Source: JAMXLO01 sp963776505
Lineage (GTDB): Bacteria > Pseudomonadota > Alphaproteobacteria > Acetobacterales > Acetobacteraceae
Direction: 5' to 3'
NCBI GenBank assembly: GCA_963776505.1
Contig: CAVZNH010000067.1
Location: 1 to 64,000, forward strand
Length of the DNA stretch: 64,000 nucleotides
A program made the translations under genes and the position numbers. The notes beneath the pieces were generated by a model, which worked only from the letters and a program-made list of their open reading frames with translations, was not told the origin of the DNA and made no database searches. Numbering within the stretch: the stretch's first letter is position 1; each line of letters opens with the position of its first letter. Positions 27,920-38,100 of this stretch are shown here, one piece after another.

Positions 27920-28891
27920 ATGAGAATTGTTCTCCAATGGGCCGGACGCAATGGCGCTGCTGTCGTCATTGCGGGAGTGGTCATCGGACTCTGCATTCCC
28001 TATCTGTCAGATCTGGCGAGGCCGTACCTCGCCGTCGCGATCTTCATCTTCACCTTCGGCTCGTTCCTGAAATTCGACGGCACGTCACTCGGCAACGAAC
28101 TTGGCCGCGCCAAACAGATCGCATTGATGGTCCTGTGGGCCACCTTCGGCGTGCCGCTGGTCATCGTGCTGCTCATCCGTGTCACCCATCCGGGACCGGA
28201 ACTCGCGCAAGGATTGCTGTTCTGGGCATTGGTTCCCGCGAGCCCCGCCTGTGTCGCATTTGCTGCCATCCTGCGCCTCAACATCCCGATCGCGCTACTG
28301 GCGACGGTCATCGGCACAGCCGCATCGCCCTTCTACATTCCGGCGCTCGCTGCGATGTTCGGCGGCTACAGTCTCGACATCGATCCGCTCGCGACGTGTC
28401 TGCATCTGGTGCTTCTCGTCGGTGGCGCTTTCCTCGCATCCGTGGCGGCCAAGCGCCTCGCGAGCAGCTTCATTCGGGAGAACCCGGAGGCGATGACGGG
28501 CATTGCCGTCTTCGCAATGTTCCTCGCCGGGATGGGGTCTATGCGAGGCATGCAGGCGCATCTGCTCGCGCAGCCGCAGACCAGCCTCGAGTTTGTGCTG
28601 CTGGCATATGTCATGCTGTTCGCGGCGGAACTGGCCGGAACGTTCCTGTTCTGGCGCTACGGTCGCAACGCGGCGCTGACGGCCGGCCTGATCAGTGGAA
28701 CGCGCACCATCACGTTGGCCTGGGTCGTGCTGGGCAACAAGGTGCTGCCGCTCGCCGATCTGTTCCTGGCAACCAGCATGGTCGCGAAATACACCGCACC
28801 CGGTCTGACGAAGTGGCTGCTGACGCGCATTCTCGCGGCCGAGGTGACGCCGGCCGTTGTCCCGGCGTCCCAGGCTACCTATCGGTCCTGA
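27920..28891 (+). CDS. Bile acid:sodium symporter (BART) superfamily transporter
   Basis: A 323-residue membrane protein with nine or ten helices (for example AAVVIAGVVIGLCIPYLSD, PYLAVAIFIFTFGSFLKF, IALMVLWATFGVPLVIVLLI, GLLFWALVPASPACVAFAAI). The pattern of paired inverted repeats, with a PASPACVA stretch where substrate-binding residues lie, fits the bile-acid/arsenite/auxin BART fold. ATG at 27920. Substrate unknown; organic anion uptake or export is the general role. Stop is 4 bp from the convergent LLM gene. Confidence 0.65.
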   Translation: MRIVLQWAGRNGAAVVIAGVVIGLCIPYLSDLARPYLAVAIFIFTFGSFLKFDGTSLGNELGRAKQIALMVLWATFGVPLVIVLLIRVTHPGPELAQGLLFWALVPASPACVAFAAILRLNIPIALLATVIGTAASPFYIPALAAMFGGYSLDIDPLATCLHLVLLVGGAFLASVAAKRLASSFIRENPEAMTGIAVFAMFLAGMGSMRGMQAHLLAQPQTSLEFVLLAYVMLFAAELAGTFLFWRYGRNAALTAGLISGTRTITLAWVVLGNKVLPLADLFLATSMVAKYTAPGLTKWLLTRILAAEVTPAVVPASQATYRS

Positions 28892-28894
28892 CGA

Positions 28895-30005
28895 TCAGGC
28901 GTGCACTGCGGCGGCCGCTTTCGCAAGCGGCGCCGCAGGCTGCCATGTCTTCAGGACTGGCAGCACCTCCTTCGCAAACAGCCGCATCGAGGCCTCCGCC
29001 TTCGCCAGCGGAATGCCGCCGAACCGGAACGAGCTGTTCAGCTCGAAATCGCCGAGCAGCTCGCGTCGGGTCTCGTACGCGCGCAGCACCTGATCGGGCG
29101 TCCCTCGCACCGCCACCTCCAGCAGCGCGTTCACCAGCCCGTCGCGGCCCGCCGAACGCGCGAGCTCCGACTTCTTCGCATAGGCGTCGTAGCCCTTCGC
29201 AGTGGCGAAGTGCGTGCTCATCAGCTCGTAATGCTCGAGATTGCTGTCGACGAAGCTGGCCATGTGGCGCTCCGCCAGTTCGTTCGCCTCATCCGACGTG
29301 GCCGCGCAGACGCACTGATCGGCGGTCACCACCGGCGCCGCCGCGACCCCGTTGAATTGTTCGATACAGTGCGCGATACCGCTCGATCCCTGGCAGACGC
29401 GCCGGCCACGGGCGGTCGGCGAACATCAGCATCCGTGCCTTCAGCCGCGCAGCCGCCTCGATTGAGTCCTCGCTGGATGCAACCGCATAGGTGCGGCCCT
29501 CGAAGCTGCGTTCCGGGCGCGGCCGGATCTCGATACGTGGTTGCGGAAAGTGCTTGCCGTGTCCCTCGATAAACCCGGTGCGCAACGCCTCGACAATCAT
29601 TGCGGACGCTTCGTCGAACCGCTCGCGTGAGTCATCCATGGTGCCGCGAAACGCAGCGAACTCGCGGCGCGCCAGGCCGCGGCCGATCCCCAGCCTGACC
29701 CGACCGTTGCTCAGCAGATCGAGCACCGACACCTTCTCCGCCACGCGCAGCGGGTCATTCCACGGCAGGATGATCGCCGCCGTGCCGAGGTCCGCATGCG
29801 TGCAGAGCGGCGCCAGATACGACAGAAGCTGCGTGTTGTCCGGGCAGAATGAGTAATCGAAGAAGTGGTGTTCCACTGACCAGATGACGTCGAAGCCGAG
29901 TTCGTCGGCCAACCGCGCCAGACGGATCTCCTCCTGCCAGGCCTCGCGGTCGCTCATGCCGGGCCAGCCATAGGTCGAGAAGATCATTTGAATGCCGACG
30001 TCCAT
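28895..30005 (-). pseudogene. LLM-class flavin-dependent oxidoreductase, one frameshift
   Basis: Luciferase-like monooxygenase, about 370 residues when reframed. The first 220 residues are intact: GFDVIWSVEHHFFDYSFCPD, LGTAAIILPWNDPLRVAEKV, LDLLSNGRVRLGIGRGLARR and TMDDSRERFDEASAMIVEAL. After IERYRALY, near 29345, the reading must shift one base to reach VTADQCVCAATSDEANELAE and the rest of the C-terminal half to VLKTWQPAAPLAKAA. A single indel, so possibly a sequence error. The HHFFDYSF motif and lengthy N-terminus place it in the bacterial-luciferase alkanal-type group, different from the SsuD-like enzyme at 16 kb. Divergent from the thiolase-like gene. Confidence 0.75.
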
Positions 30006-30108
30006 GCGGTCCCCCTACTCTCTGTATGGACAGCCTACTCGTGGGTATGTATCCCTCTTCCGCGCGACCTGACAATGGGCGCAGGCTCGCCACGGACGGA
30101 GGAGCCGC

Positions 30109-31296
30109 ATGACATCAGACATGCGCAGCCTGCGCGGCAAAGTAGCGATCGTCGGGATCGGCGAGACGACATACTATAAGCATGGCCAGTCGCCGGAACC
30201 CGAGTTCAAGCTGGCGCTGATGGCGATCCTGGCGGCGGCCGAGGATGCCGGCATCGACCCTCGCGACATCGACAGCTTTGCTTCGTACAGCAATGATCGC
30301 AACGATCCCTCCCGGCTCGCCGCTGCGCTCGGCACTCGGGAGTTGCGGCTGTCCAACATGCAGTGGGGCGGTGGCGGCGGCGGCGGTGCGGCTGCGGTGG
30401 GCAACGCCGCGGCGGCGATCGTCACCGGCCAGGCCGACATCGTTGTGGTGTATCGTGCGCTCGCGCAGGGGCAGTTCCAGCGTTTCGGCCGGGCCGCCGC
30501 CGGTGGCACCGTCGCCGGCGACAACGCGCTGATCAATCCGTACGGCATTTTCGTGCCTGCACAGCGCTATGCGCTGAAGTTCATGCGCTACATGCACGAA
30601 CACGGCATCGGTCGCGAGGCGATGCGCGCCATCGCGATGGCGTCCTATCATCACGCGCAGTCCAATCCACGCGCGGTGATGCACGGCCGTCCGCTGACCG
30701 AGGAGATGTATGATTCGTCGCGCTGGATCTCGGAACCGTATCGCCTGTTCGATTGCTGCCAGGAGAACGATGGCGCGGCTGCGCTGATCCTCGTTTCGGC
30801 AGAGCGTGCGAAGGACTTCAGGCAGAAGCCGGCCTATGTGCTGGCGGTGGCGCAGGGCTCGGACCAGCGCAACGCCGCGCGTTCATTCAATGCGCCGGAC
30901 TTCGCCTCCTCGAGCTTCGGGCCGGTGGCGCCGCATCTGTGGGAGATGGCGAAGCTCGGACCGAACGACGTCGACGCTCTGCAAAGCTACGAGAACTTCA
31001 CCGGCGGTGTGCTGATGAGCATGGCCGAGCACGGCTTCTTTGAGCCCGAGCAGGCGAACGAGTTCCTCACCCTGGAGAACCTGCTGGCGCCAGCGGGCAA
31101 GCTGCCGCTGAATACCAGCGGCGGCAACCTGGCCGAATGCTACATGCACGGGCTCGAACTGCAGATCGAGGCGGTGCGCCAGATCCGCGGCCAATCGACC
31201 GCGCAGGTGCCCGATGCGCATGTCGGTTGCGTGATTGCCGGTCCCATGGTGACACCGGTATCCACGATGATCGTCGGCTCGCAGGAGACCTTGTGA
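30109..31296 (+). CDS. Thiolase-like protein, Ltp2-type aldolase candidate
   Basis: A 395-residue thiolase-fold protein from ATG at 30109, after GGAGGAG. The nucleophilic Cys of thiolases is absent: its place holds MQWGGGGGGGAAAVGNA. The C-terminal motif NTSGGNLAECYMHGLELQIE replaces the usual GGHPLGATG of thiolases and puts a Tyr at 345, the position of the proposed catalytic Tyr in Ltp2-type retro-aldolases (from memory). Downstream, with one-base overlap, is a DUF35 OB-fold protein, the known obligatory partner of Ltp2. This suggests cleavage of a beta-hydroxy-acyl-CoA side chain (retro-aldol) rather than thiolysis. Substrate unknown. Also annotated in databases as acetyl-CoA acetyltransferase-like or lipid-transfer protein. 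Confidence 0.75.
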   Translation: MTSDMRSLRGKVAIVGIGETTYYKHGQSPEPEFKLALMAILAAAEDAGIDPRDIDSFASYSNDRNDPSRLAAALGTRELRLSNMQWGGGGGGGAAAVGNAAAAIVTGQADIVVVYRALAQGQFQRFGRAAAGGTVAGDNALINPYGIFVPAQRYALKFMRYMHEHGIGREAMRAIAMASYHHAQSNPRAVMHGRPLTEEMYDSSRWISEPYRLFDCCQENDGAAALILVSAERAKDFRQKPAYVLAVAQGSDQRNAARSFNAPDFASSSFGPVAPHLWEMAKLGPNDVDALQSYENFTGGVLMSMAEHGFFEPEQANEFLTLENLLAPAGKLPLNTSGGNLAECYMHGLELQIEAVRQIRGQSTAQVPDAHVGCVIAGPMVTPVSTMIVGSQETL

Positions 31297-31742
31297 TGAC
31301 ATACCTGCCAGCAGGCTTGCCCGCGCCCGTCACGGAAGCTGACAAGCTCGATCTGCCCTATTGGGAGGGCACGCGGCAAGGCTTGCTGAAGGTGCAGCGA
31401 TGCGGCGCCTGCAATACGTGGCAATGGGGACCGGAATGGCTCTGCCATCACTGCCGGTCGTGGGACATGCGGTGGGTCGCGGTGGAGGGCAGGGGACGCA
31501 TCTGGACGTGGACGCGCTGCTGGCATCCAGTACATTCGGCGCTCCGGGATCACGGTCCTTATATCGCCGTACTGGTCGAGCTGCCGCACGCCGGCAACGT
31601 CCGTATGCTTGGCAACCTGCTCGGCGATCCGCGGCAGGACGTCACGATCGGGGCACCGGTCGTGGCCGTGTTCGAGCCCCACGATGACGCCGCTACACCG
31701 TATACACTGGTGCAGTGGCGCACGGAACGCAGCGCGATCTGA
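31296..31742 (+). CDS. DUF35 OB-fold/zinc-ribbon protein, partner of the thiolase-like protein
   Basis: A 148-residue protein with an N-terminal rubredoxin-like zinc ribbon, CGAC-x(11)-CHHC (residues about 36-54), then an OB fold with GRGRIWTWTRCWHP, YIAVLVELPHAGNVRMLGNL and VTIGAPVVAVFE. Start ATG overlaps the upstream stop by one base (TGATG), so the two are translationally coupled. DUF35 proteins bind thiolase-fold partners and act as acyl-CoA-side subunits in Ltp2-type aldolases and in PhlACB-like acyltransferases. The zinc-ribbon sequence is complete. Confidence 0.8.
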   Translation: MTYLPAGLPAPVTEADKLDLPYWEGTRQGLLKVQRCGACNTWQWGPEWLCHHCRSWDMRWVAVEGRGRIWTWTRCWHPVHSALRDHGPYIAVLVELPHAGNVRMLGNLLGDPRQDVTIGAPVVAVFEPHDDAATPYTLVQWRTERSAI

Positions 31743-31792
31743 CGATCGTCAAACTCCCTGCGAGCGGATCAAGTGCCGGTGAAGAGAGTATA

Positions 31793-31830
31793 TCGATCGA
31801 TTGACTTTATCGGTCGACCGATCTAGCACC
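31793..31830 (+). promoter_or_regulatory. Promoter with palindromic operator before the TetR gene
   Basis: TTGACT at 31802-31807 looks like a -35 box, and a weak -10-like TAGCAC at 31825-31830 follows with 17 bp spacing. The spacer contains a perfect 14-bp palindrome ATCGGTCGACCGAT (31810-31823); a second palindrome ATCGATCGAT (31793-31802) overlaps the -35. A dyad set between -35 and -10 is the classic layout for TetR autorepression. The downstream gene is a TetR regulator, which probably binds here and so controls itself and the efflux operon behind it. Confidence 0.6.
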
Positions 31831-31855
31831 CCGTTCCCTCAGAACGGGTCCCGGG

Positions 31856-32545
31856 ATGTCCGCAACTGTAAGCCGTTTCCGCCCAGGGTACTACCAGCGC
31901 GGCGAAGAGACCCGCGGCCGTGTCTTGGAAGCAGCTCTCGAGCTGTTCGCCGCGAGCGGCTTCGAGGGCGCCAGCACGCGCACGATCGCCGAGCGCGCCG
32001 GGGTCAACCTCCCGGCCATTCAGTATTACTTTGGCAGCAAGGAAGGCCTCTACCGCGCCGTCGTCGAACAATTCAGCCAGGAGATGCAGGCTGGTGTCGC
32101 GCCGATCGCGGAGCGGATACGCACTGAACTGGCAACCGGTCAACCGTCGCGCCGGCGACTCGTCGGCCTGCTCTGCGACATGCTCGATATCGTGATCGCG
32201 TTGATCCTCGATGACAGCGTTCCCAATCGCGAGAGCCGGCAGAAATTCTTCGCGCGCATGGAGGTAGAACCGAATGCGGCGGTTGATGCGTTGCAGGACG
32301 ACATGATTCGGAATGTGTGCAGCCCTTGCTGCGCCATCATCGGTCGCCTGATCGATCTACCGCCTGATCACGAGCAGGTGCTGCTGCATGCGATGACGAT
32401 CATCGGGCAGGCCAAAATCTTTTGCGGATGGGGGACCAATCGGGTTCTCCACTGGGAGACCATTGGCGAGGCGCGCATACGGTCGGCGCAGTCCATTGTA
32501 CGGCAACACGTACAGGCGATATTTCGCGGCACACGGAGCAGATGA
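31856..32545 (+). CDS. TetR-family transcriptional regulator
   Basis: A 229-residue regulator. The helix-turn-helix lies in about residues 20-66: GRVLEAALELFAASGFEGAS, then TRTIAERAGVNLPAIQYYFG and SKEGLYRAVVEQF, textbook TetR. The C-terminal domain is of the CerR/DUF1956 style (LDDSVPNRESRQKFFARMEV, CAIIGRLIDLPPDHEQVL). It overlaps the next gene by ATGA and therefore leads a four-gene operon with an outer-membrane factor, a periplasmic adaptor and an RND pump; it most likely represses them and responds to a pump substrate. ATG chosen as first in frame after the promoter, 25 bp downstream of the -10-like box. Confidence 0.85.
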   Translation: MSATVSRFRPGYYQRGEETRGRVLEAALELFAASGFEGASTRTIAERAGVNLPAIQYYFGSKEGLYRAVVEQFSQEMQAGVAPIAERIRTELATGQPSRRRLVGLLCDMLDIVIALILDDSVPNRESRQKFFARMEVEPNAAVDALQDDMIRNVCSPCCAIIGRLIDLPPDHEQVLLHAMTIIGQAKIFCGWGTNRVLHWETIGEARIRSAQSIVRQHVQAIFRGTRSR

Positions 32546-34035
32546 TCGTGAGTCGAGCAGCAAGCCTGGGCGCGGTCACCATCGCGTTGGCTATCGGTGG
32601 TTGCGCGGTTGGCCCGGACTTCGATCGTCCGCCGGCTCCGACCGACACCGGCTACACACCTGAGCCGTTGGCCACGCAGACCGCGTCCGTCCGCTCACGA
32701 GGCGGCGAGGCGCAGCATTTCCTGCCCGACCGCGATATCCCCGGCGATTGGTGGGCGCTGTTCCACTCCGCATCGCTGAACCGTTTGATCGATCAGGCCT
32801 TGAAGGCCAACCCCGATCTCGACGCCGCGCAGGCTGCCCTGCGGCAGGCGCAGGAGAACGTCTACGCCGAACAAGGCGCACTGTTCCCTCAGGCCAGCCT
32901 GGGCTTCCAGGCCGAGAAGGAAAGGTTCTCGGGTGCCACATTCGGCAATCCGAATACTCACGCGGTATTCGGCCTGGTGACGCCGTCGCTGAACATCTCG
33001 TACGCGCCCGACGTGTTTGGCGGTACGCGGCGGCAGATCGAGTCACTCACCGCACAGGCAGAGTATCAGCGCTTCCAGCTCGAGGCCGCCTATCTCACGC
33101 TGACCTCGAATGTGGTTGTGGCTGCGGTGCAGGAGGCATCGCTTCGCGGCCAGGTCGCCGCCACGCAGGACATCATCCGTGACCAGGCGCAGTCACTGAG
33201 GCTGGTGCGGGATCGCTTCAATCTCGGCGGTGCATCGCAGGCCGATGTGCTGACCCAGGAAGCGCAGCTTGCCCAGACTCGCGCCACGCTGCCGCCATTG
33301 CAGAAGCAATTGGCGCAGACGCGCAACCAGCTCACCGCTCTGGCCGGCCAGCTTCCCGCGCATGAGACGGCCGAGACATTCGCGCTCGACAGCATGCACC
33401 TGCCGCAGGACCTGCCGGTCAGCCTGCCGTCGCAACTGGTGGAGCAGCGGCCCGACATGCGCGCAGCCGAGGCGCAGATGCACGCCGCGTCTGCAGAGAT
33501 CGGTGTGGCAACCGCGAACCAGTTGCCGCAGTTCAGCATCACCGGGTCCCTGGGTACCGCGTCGAACAGCTTCACCAACATGTTTGCCCCTGGCACGGGT
33601 GTGTGGAGTATCGCGGGCGGCGTTACGCAGACCCTGTTCGATGCCGGTACGCTGTTGCACAAGAAGCGCGCAGCCGTTGCCGCTTTCGAGGAGACGGCGG
33701 CGCAGTACCGCAGCACGGTCATCAAGGCATGCCAGAACGTCGCTGATTCGCTGCGCGCGCTGCAATCCGACGCCGATGCGATGGTCGCGCAGGCGGCCGC
33801 TGAACGTTCCGCGTTCGCGAGCCTTGATCTTGCACGGCGTCAGTACCAGCTCGGCGCCATCGACTATCTCACGCTGCTGAACGCGCAGAGAACGTGGCAG
33901 CAGGCACGCATCAACCTCGTGCAGGCCGAGGCCAATCGTTACGCTGATACGGCGGCATTGTTTCAGGCGCTTGGCGGCGGCTGGTGGCATCGCTCGGATG
34001 TCACGCAGGTTGCCGACAGTACGAAACAGCCCTGA
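32542..34035 (+). CDS. NodT-family outer-membrane efflux lipoprotein
   Basis: A 497-residue outer-membrane factor of the RND efflux system. ATG at 32542 overlaps the TetR stop. N-terminal signal with lipobox AIALAIGGC (Cys at about residue 20), then CAVGPDFDRPP, the NodT start. The long amphipathic helices that build the tunnel follow in two OEP repeats (DAAQAALRQAQENVYAEQGA, then AEAQMHAASAEIGVATANQL and GAIDYLTLLNAQRTWQQARI). It would connect the pump through the outer membrane. Coding is uninterrupted and spacing to the next gene is 11 bp. Confidence 0.85.
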   Translation: MIVSRAASLGAVTIALAIGGCAVGPDFDRPPAPTDTGYTPEPLATQTASVRSRGGEAQHFLPDRDIPGDWWALFHSASLNRLIDQALKANPDLDAAQAALRQAQENVYAEQGALFPQASLGFQAEKERFSGATFGNPNTHAVFGLVTPSLNISYAPDVFGGTRRQIESLTAQAEYQRFQLEAAYLTLTSNVVVAAVQEASLRGQVAATQDIIRDQAQSLRLVRDRFNLGGASQADVLTQEAQLAQTRATLPPLQKQLAQTRNQLTALAGQLPAHETAETFALDSMHLPQDLPVSLPSQLVEQRPDMRAAEAQMHAASAEIGVATANQLPQFSITGSLGTASNSFTNMFAPGTGVWSIAGGVTQTLFDAGTLLHKKRAAVAAFEETAAQYRSTVIKACQNVADSLRALQSDADAMVAQAAAERSAFASLDLARRQYQLGAIDYLTLLNAQRTWQQARINLVQAEANRYADTAALFQALGGGWWHRSDVTQVADSTKQP

Positions 34036-34046
34036 CGGAGACTGAC

Positions 34047-35159
34047 ATGATCAAGCGCATGATCATCATGTTGATTGCCGTGGGTGTTGTACTCGGCGGC
34101 TTCTTTGCATTTCAGAACTTCAAGGCGAACATCATAAAGCAAGTCATGGCGAAGCTGGCCAATCCGCCACAGACCGTCTCCACGGTCACGGCCGGGTTGC
34201 AGGACTGGCAGGCACAAATGGAGGCGGTGGGCAGCCTTCGCGCGGTGAACGGCGCCGATCTGTCGCTCGAGGTCTCGGGTATCGTCGACCAACTCCACTT
34301 CAACTCGGGTGATGATATCGCTGCGGGCACAGTGCTGCTGCGCCTGCGCTCTGACGACGATGCAGCGAAATTGCAGGCACTGCAGGCAACCGCGGACCTT
34401 GCGCAGATCACCTATGACCGTGATGTGAAGCAGTGGAAGGCCCAGGCGATCAGCCAGGCCACGGTGGATTCGGACACCTACAATCTCAAGAATGCCCGCG
34501 CTCAGGTCGAAGAGCAAAAGGCGACGCTGGACAAGAAGATACTGCGGGCACCGTTTGCCGGGCATCTCGGCATTCGAGCGGTCGATGTCGGGCAGTTTCT
34601 GAACTCCGGCACCACGGTGGTCACGCTGCAGGCGCTCGATCCGATCTATGTCGACTTCTTCCTGCCGCAGCAGTCTCTGGATCGGATAAAGATTGGCCAG
34701 GCGATCTCTGCCAAGGTCGATACTTATCGAGATCAGACATTCGCAGGAAAGATCACGGCTATCAACCCGCAGGTGGACATGAGTTCGCGGAACGTGCAGG
34801 TGCGCGCCACGCTCGGCAATCCTGATCACCGACTGCTGCCCGGGATGTACGCGACCGTTGACATCGACATTGGAGCCCCGGAGCGCCAGATCACGCTGCC
34901 GCAGACGGCTATCGCCTACAATCCATATGGCAGCACGGTTTTCCTCGTCCAGCAGAGCGGCGCCACACGCACGGCCCAGCAGACCTTTGTCACGACCGGT
35001 GCCACGCGCGGCGATCAGGTTGCTGTGCTGAGTGGGGTCAAGGAAGGCGATGTCGTGGTCACCGCAGGACAGATGAAGCTGCGCAACGGCTCGCCCGTGA
35101 CGATCAACAACAGCGTGCAGCCTACGTCGGACGCTGTGCCGCCGCCAACTGATCACTGA
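34047..35159 (+). CDS. HlyD-family periplasmic adaptor of the RND pump
   Basis: A 370-residue membrane-fusion protein from ATG at 34047, behind GGAG. An N-terminal membrane helix (MIIMLIAVGVVLGGFFAFQN) anchors it; the body has the lipoyl half-motifs (VSGIVDQLHFNSGDDIAAGT and ILRAPFAGHLGIRAVDVGQF), the alpha-hairpin coiled coil between (QWKAQAISQATVDSD, KNARAQVEEQKATLDKKI) and the beta-barrel/MP domain (NPQVDMSSRNVQVRATLGNP). Connects the NodT protein to the RND pump. In the order outer-membrane factor, adaptor, pump, as in NodT-led operons of Alphaproteobacteria. Confidence 0.85.
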   Translation: MIKRMIIMLIAVGVVLGGFFAFQNFKANIIKQVMAKLANPPQTVSTVTAGLQDWQAQMEAVGSLRAVNGADLSLEVSGIVDQLHFNSGDDIAAGTVLLRLRSDDDAAKLQALQATADLAQITYDRDVKQWKAQAISQATVDSDTYNLKNARAQVEEQKATLDKKILRAPFAGHLGIRAVDVGQFLNSGTTVVTLQALDPIYVDFFLPQQSLDRIKIGQAISAKVDTYRDQTFAGKITAINPQVDMSSRNVQVRATLGNPDHRLLPGMYATVDIDIGAPERQITLPQTAIAYNPYGSTVFLVQQSGATRTAQQTFVTTGATRGDQVAVLSGVKEGDVVVTAGQMKLRNGSPVTINNSVQPTSDAVPPPTDH

Positions 35160-35170
35160 CGGATCGTACC

Positions 35171-38100
35171 ATGCATCTCACCGATATCTTCATCCGTCGC
35201 CCGGTGCTGGCGTCCGTGGTGAGCCTGCTGATCCTGGTGCTTGGTCTGCGCGCGCTGGGCACCTTGCAGGTGCTGCAATATCCGCAGACGCAGAACGCCG
35301 TCGTCACCATCAACACGATCTACTACGGCGCCGATCCCGACGTGGTCGCCGGCTTCATCACCACGCCGCTAGAGAATGCCATCGCGCAGGCCAATGGCAT
35401 CGATTACATGACCTCGACCAGCACATCGGGTGTCAGCACGATCACGGTCTACCTCCGACTCAACTACGAAGCCGACAAGGCGCTGACCGAGATCAACACC
35501 AAGATCAGCTCGGTATTGAGCCAGCTTCCCAGTGGCACGCAGCAGCCGACGCTGACGGTGCGGGTGGGTCAGACCATCGATGCGATGTATATCGGCTTCA
35601 ACAGCAAGGTGTTGGCGCCGAACCAGATCACCGACTACATAGTGCGCGTGGTGCAGCCCAAGCTGCAGTCAGTGCCCGGTGTGCAGACGGCGGAAATCCT
35701 CGGCGGCAAGAATTTTGCGCTGCGCGCGTGGCTCGATCCAGACAAGCTGGCGGCCTACGGTCTGACGGCAGCTGATGTGTCGCAGGCACTGGCGTCGAAC
35801 AACTACATCTCGGGGTTGGGCAATACCAAGGGCCAGATGGTGCAGGTGGACCTGACAGCTTCCACCGACCTGCACTCGCTCGACTCATTCCGCAACCTGG
35901 TGCTGAAGCAGTCCGGCGGGGCGATCGTACGGCTGAAGGATGTGGGTAACGTCACGCTCGGTTACGACGACTACGATACCGCAGTGGGCTTCGACGGTCA
36001 GCAGGCCGTCTATATCGGCATCCAGGTCGCCCCGGCGGCAAATCTGCTGGATGTGATCCGAGGCGTTCGCGCTGTCTTCCCGGGCATTCAGGAACAGTTG
36101 CCGCAGGGCCTGAACGGTCAGATCGTCTACGACTCCACGGCCTTCGTCAGCAGTGCGATCCACGAGGTGGTGCGCACGCTGGTCATGGCGGTGCTGATCG
36201 TCACATTCGTCGTGTTCGCATTCCTCGGATCGCCACGCTCGGTGCTGATCCCGGTCGTCGCCATACCGCTGTCGCTGATCGGCACCTTCACCATCATGCT
36301 GTTGTTCGGTTTCTCGATCAATCTGCTGACATTGCTGGCACTGGTGCTGGCGATCGGACTGGTGGTGGATGACGCGATCATCGTGGTGGAGAACGTCAAT
36401 CGCCATCTGGAGGATGGCATGAGGCCGATCCCCGCCGCGATCCAGGCAGCGCGCGAACTTGCCGGCCCGATCATCGCCATGACGGTCGTGCTGATCGCCG
36501 TCTATGTGCCGATCGGCTTCCAGGGCGGCCTGACCGGTGCATTGTTCACCGAATTCGCTTTCACCCTGGTCGGCGCAGTCACCGTCTCGGCCATCATCGC
36601 ATTGACGTTGTCGCCGATGATGACGTCGCGTCTGCTGCGTCCCAGCTCAGAGGTCCCACGATGGGAGCGACGCCTGATCGGATTCATCGACCGGCGCTTC
36701 AATGCCATCCATCGCCGTTACGAGCGCTGGCTGCACGGCAGTCTCGGCTATCTGCCGGTAACCACGGTGTTCGCGCTGATCATTCTTGGCAGCATCTATT
36801 TCCTCTACAACAGCGCCACCAGCGAACTGGCGCCGCAGGAGGATCAGGGTGTCATCATCACCTCCTCCACCAACGCCGCGGATTCGACGCTGCAGCAGCG
36901 CGAGCTGTACGACCGGCAGGTCTACGAGGATTTCGCCAGCTATCCTGAGACCGACCACGTGTTCCAGCTCGACATGCCCGGTCAGGACATCGCCGGCATG
37001 GTGCTGAAGCCGTGGGATCAGCGCACGCGCACCACCGCGGTGCTGCAACCGCTAGTGCAGCAGAACATGGCGAAGATCGCCGGCGCGCAGATCGTGGCTT
37101 TCCAGCCGCCACCACTGCCCGGCAGCCAAGGTTTGCCGATCCAGTTCATCATCGGCAGCACCGATCCATTCTCGCGCGTGAACGACGTGGCGCAAAAGTT
37201 CCTGCAGGACGCGCGGGCCAGCGGGCTGTTCATATTCCTCGATACCGATCTGAAGATCGACAAGCCGCAAACCACAGTGGAAATCGATCGCAGCAAGACC
37301 GCGCTGCTCGGCCTCAAGATGAGCGATGTCGGTGGCGCGCTGAGTGCGCTGCTGGGCGGCGGCTATGTCAACTACTTTGGGCTGGATGGTCGATCCTACA
37401 AAGTGATTCCGCAGGTGCAGCAACGCTACCGGCTGAATGCCAGTCAGTTGATGAACTATTATATCCGCACTTCGACCGGGGCGTCCGTGCCGCTTTCCAC
37501 GGTCGCGCGTATCGTCACCCACACCGAGCCGCAGTCGCTCAATCACTTCCAGCAGGTGAACGATGCGATGATCCAGGGTGTTACGGCACCGGGCGTGGCA
37601 CTGGGCACCGCGGTCCAGTATCTCCAGGAACTCGCCGCGCGCGAGCTTCCGCCTGGCTACTCGGTGGATTATGGCGGGCTGTCGCGGCAATACGTGCAGG
37701 AGTCAGGTGGCTTCGTGCTCACCTTCGGCTTCGCGCTGGTCATCATCTATCTCTCGCTCGCTGCGTTGTTCGAGAGTTTCCGCGATCCGTTCATCATCCT
37801 GGTCTCGGTGCCCATGTCGATCGCCGGCGCGCTGTTCTTTGTCGGGCTTGGAATTGGCGGGGCGAGCCTGAACATATACACCGAGGTGGGTCTGGTGACG
37901 CTGATGGGGCTGATCAGCAAGCACGGCATCCTGATCGTGGAGTTCGCCAACAATCTGCAGAAGGAAGGCCATTCGCGACGCGAGGCGATCGAGATGGCGG
38001 CCGGTATCCGGTTGAGGCCGATCCTGATGACCACTGCCGCAATGGTGCTGGGTGTTATTCCGCTGATCGTCGCGACTGGTGCGGGCGCGGTCTCCCGCTT

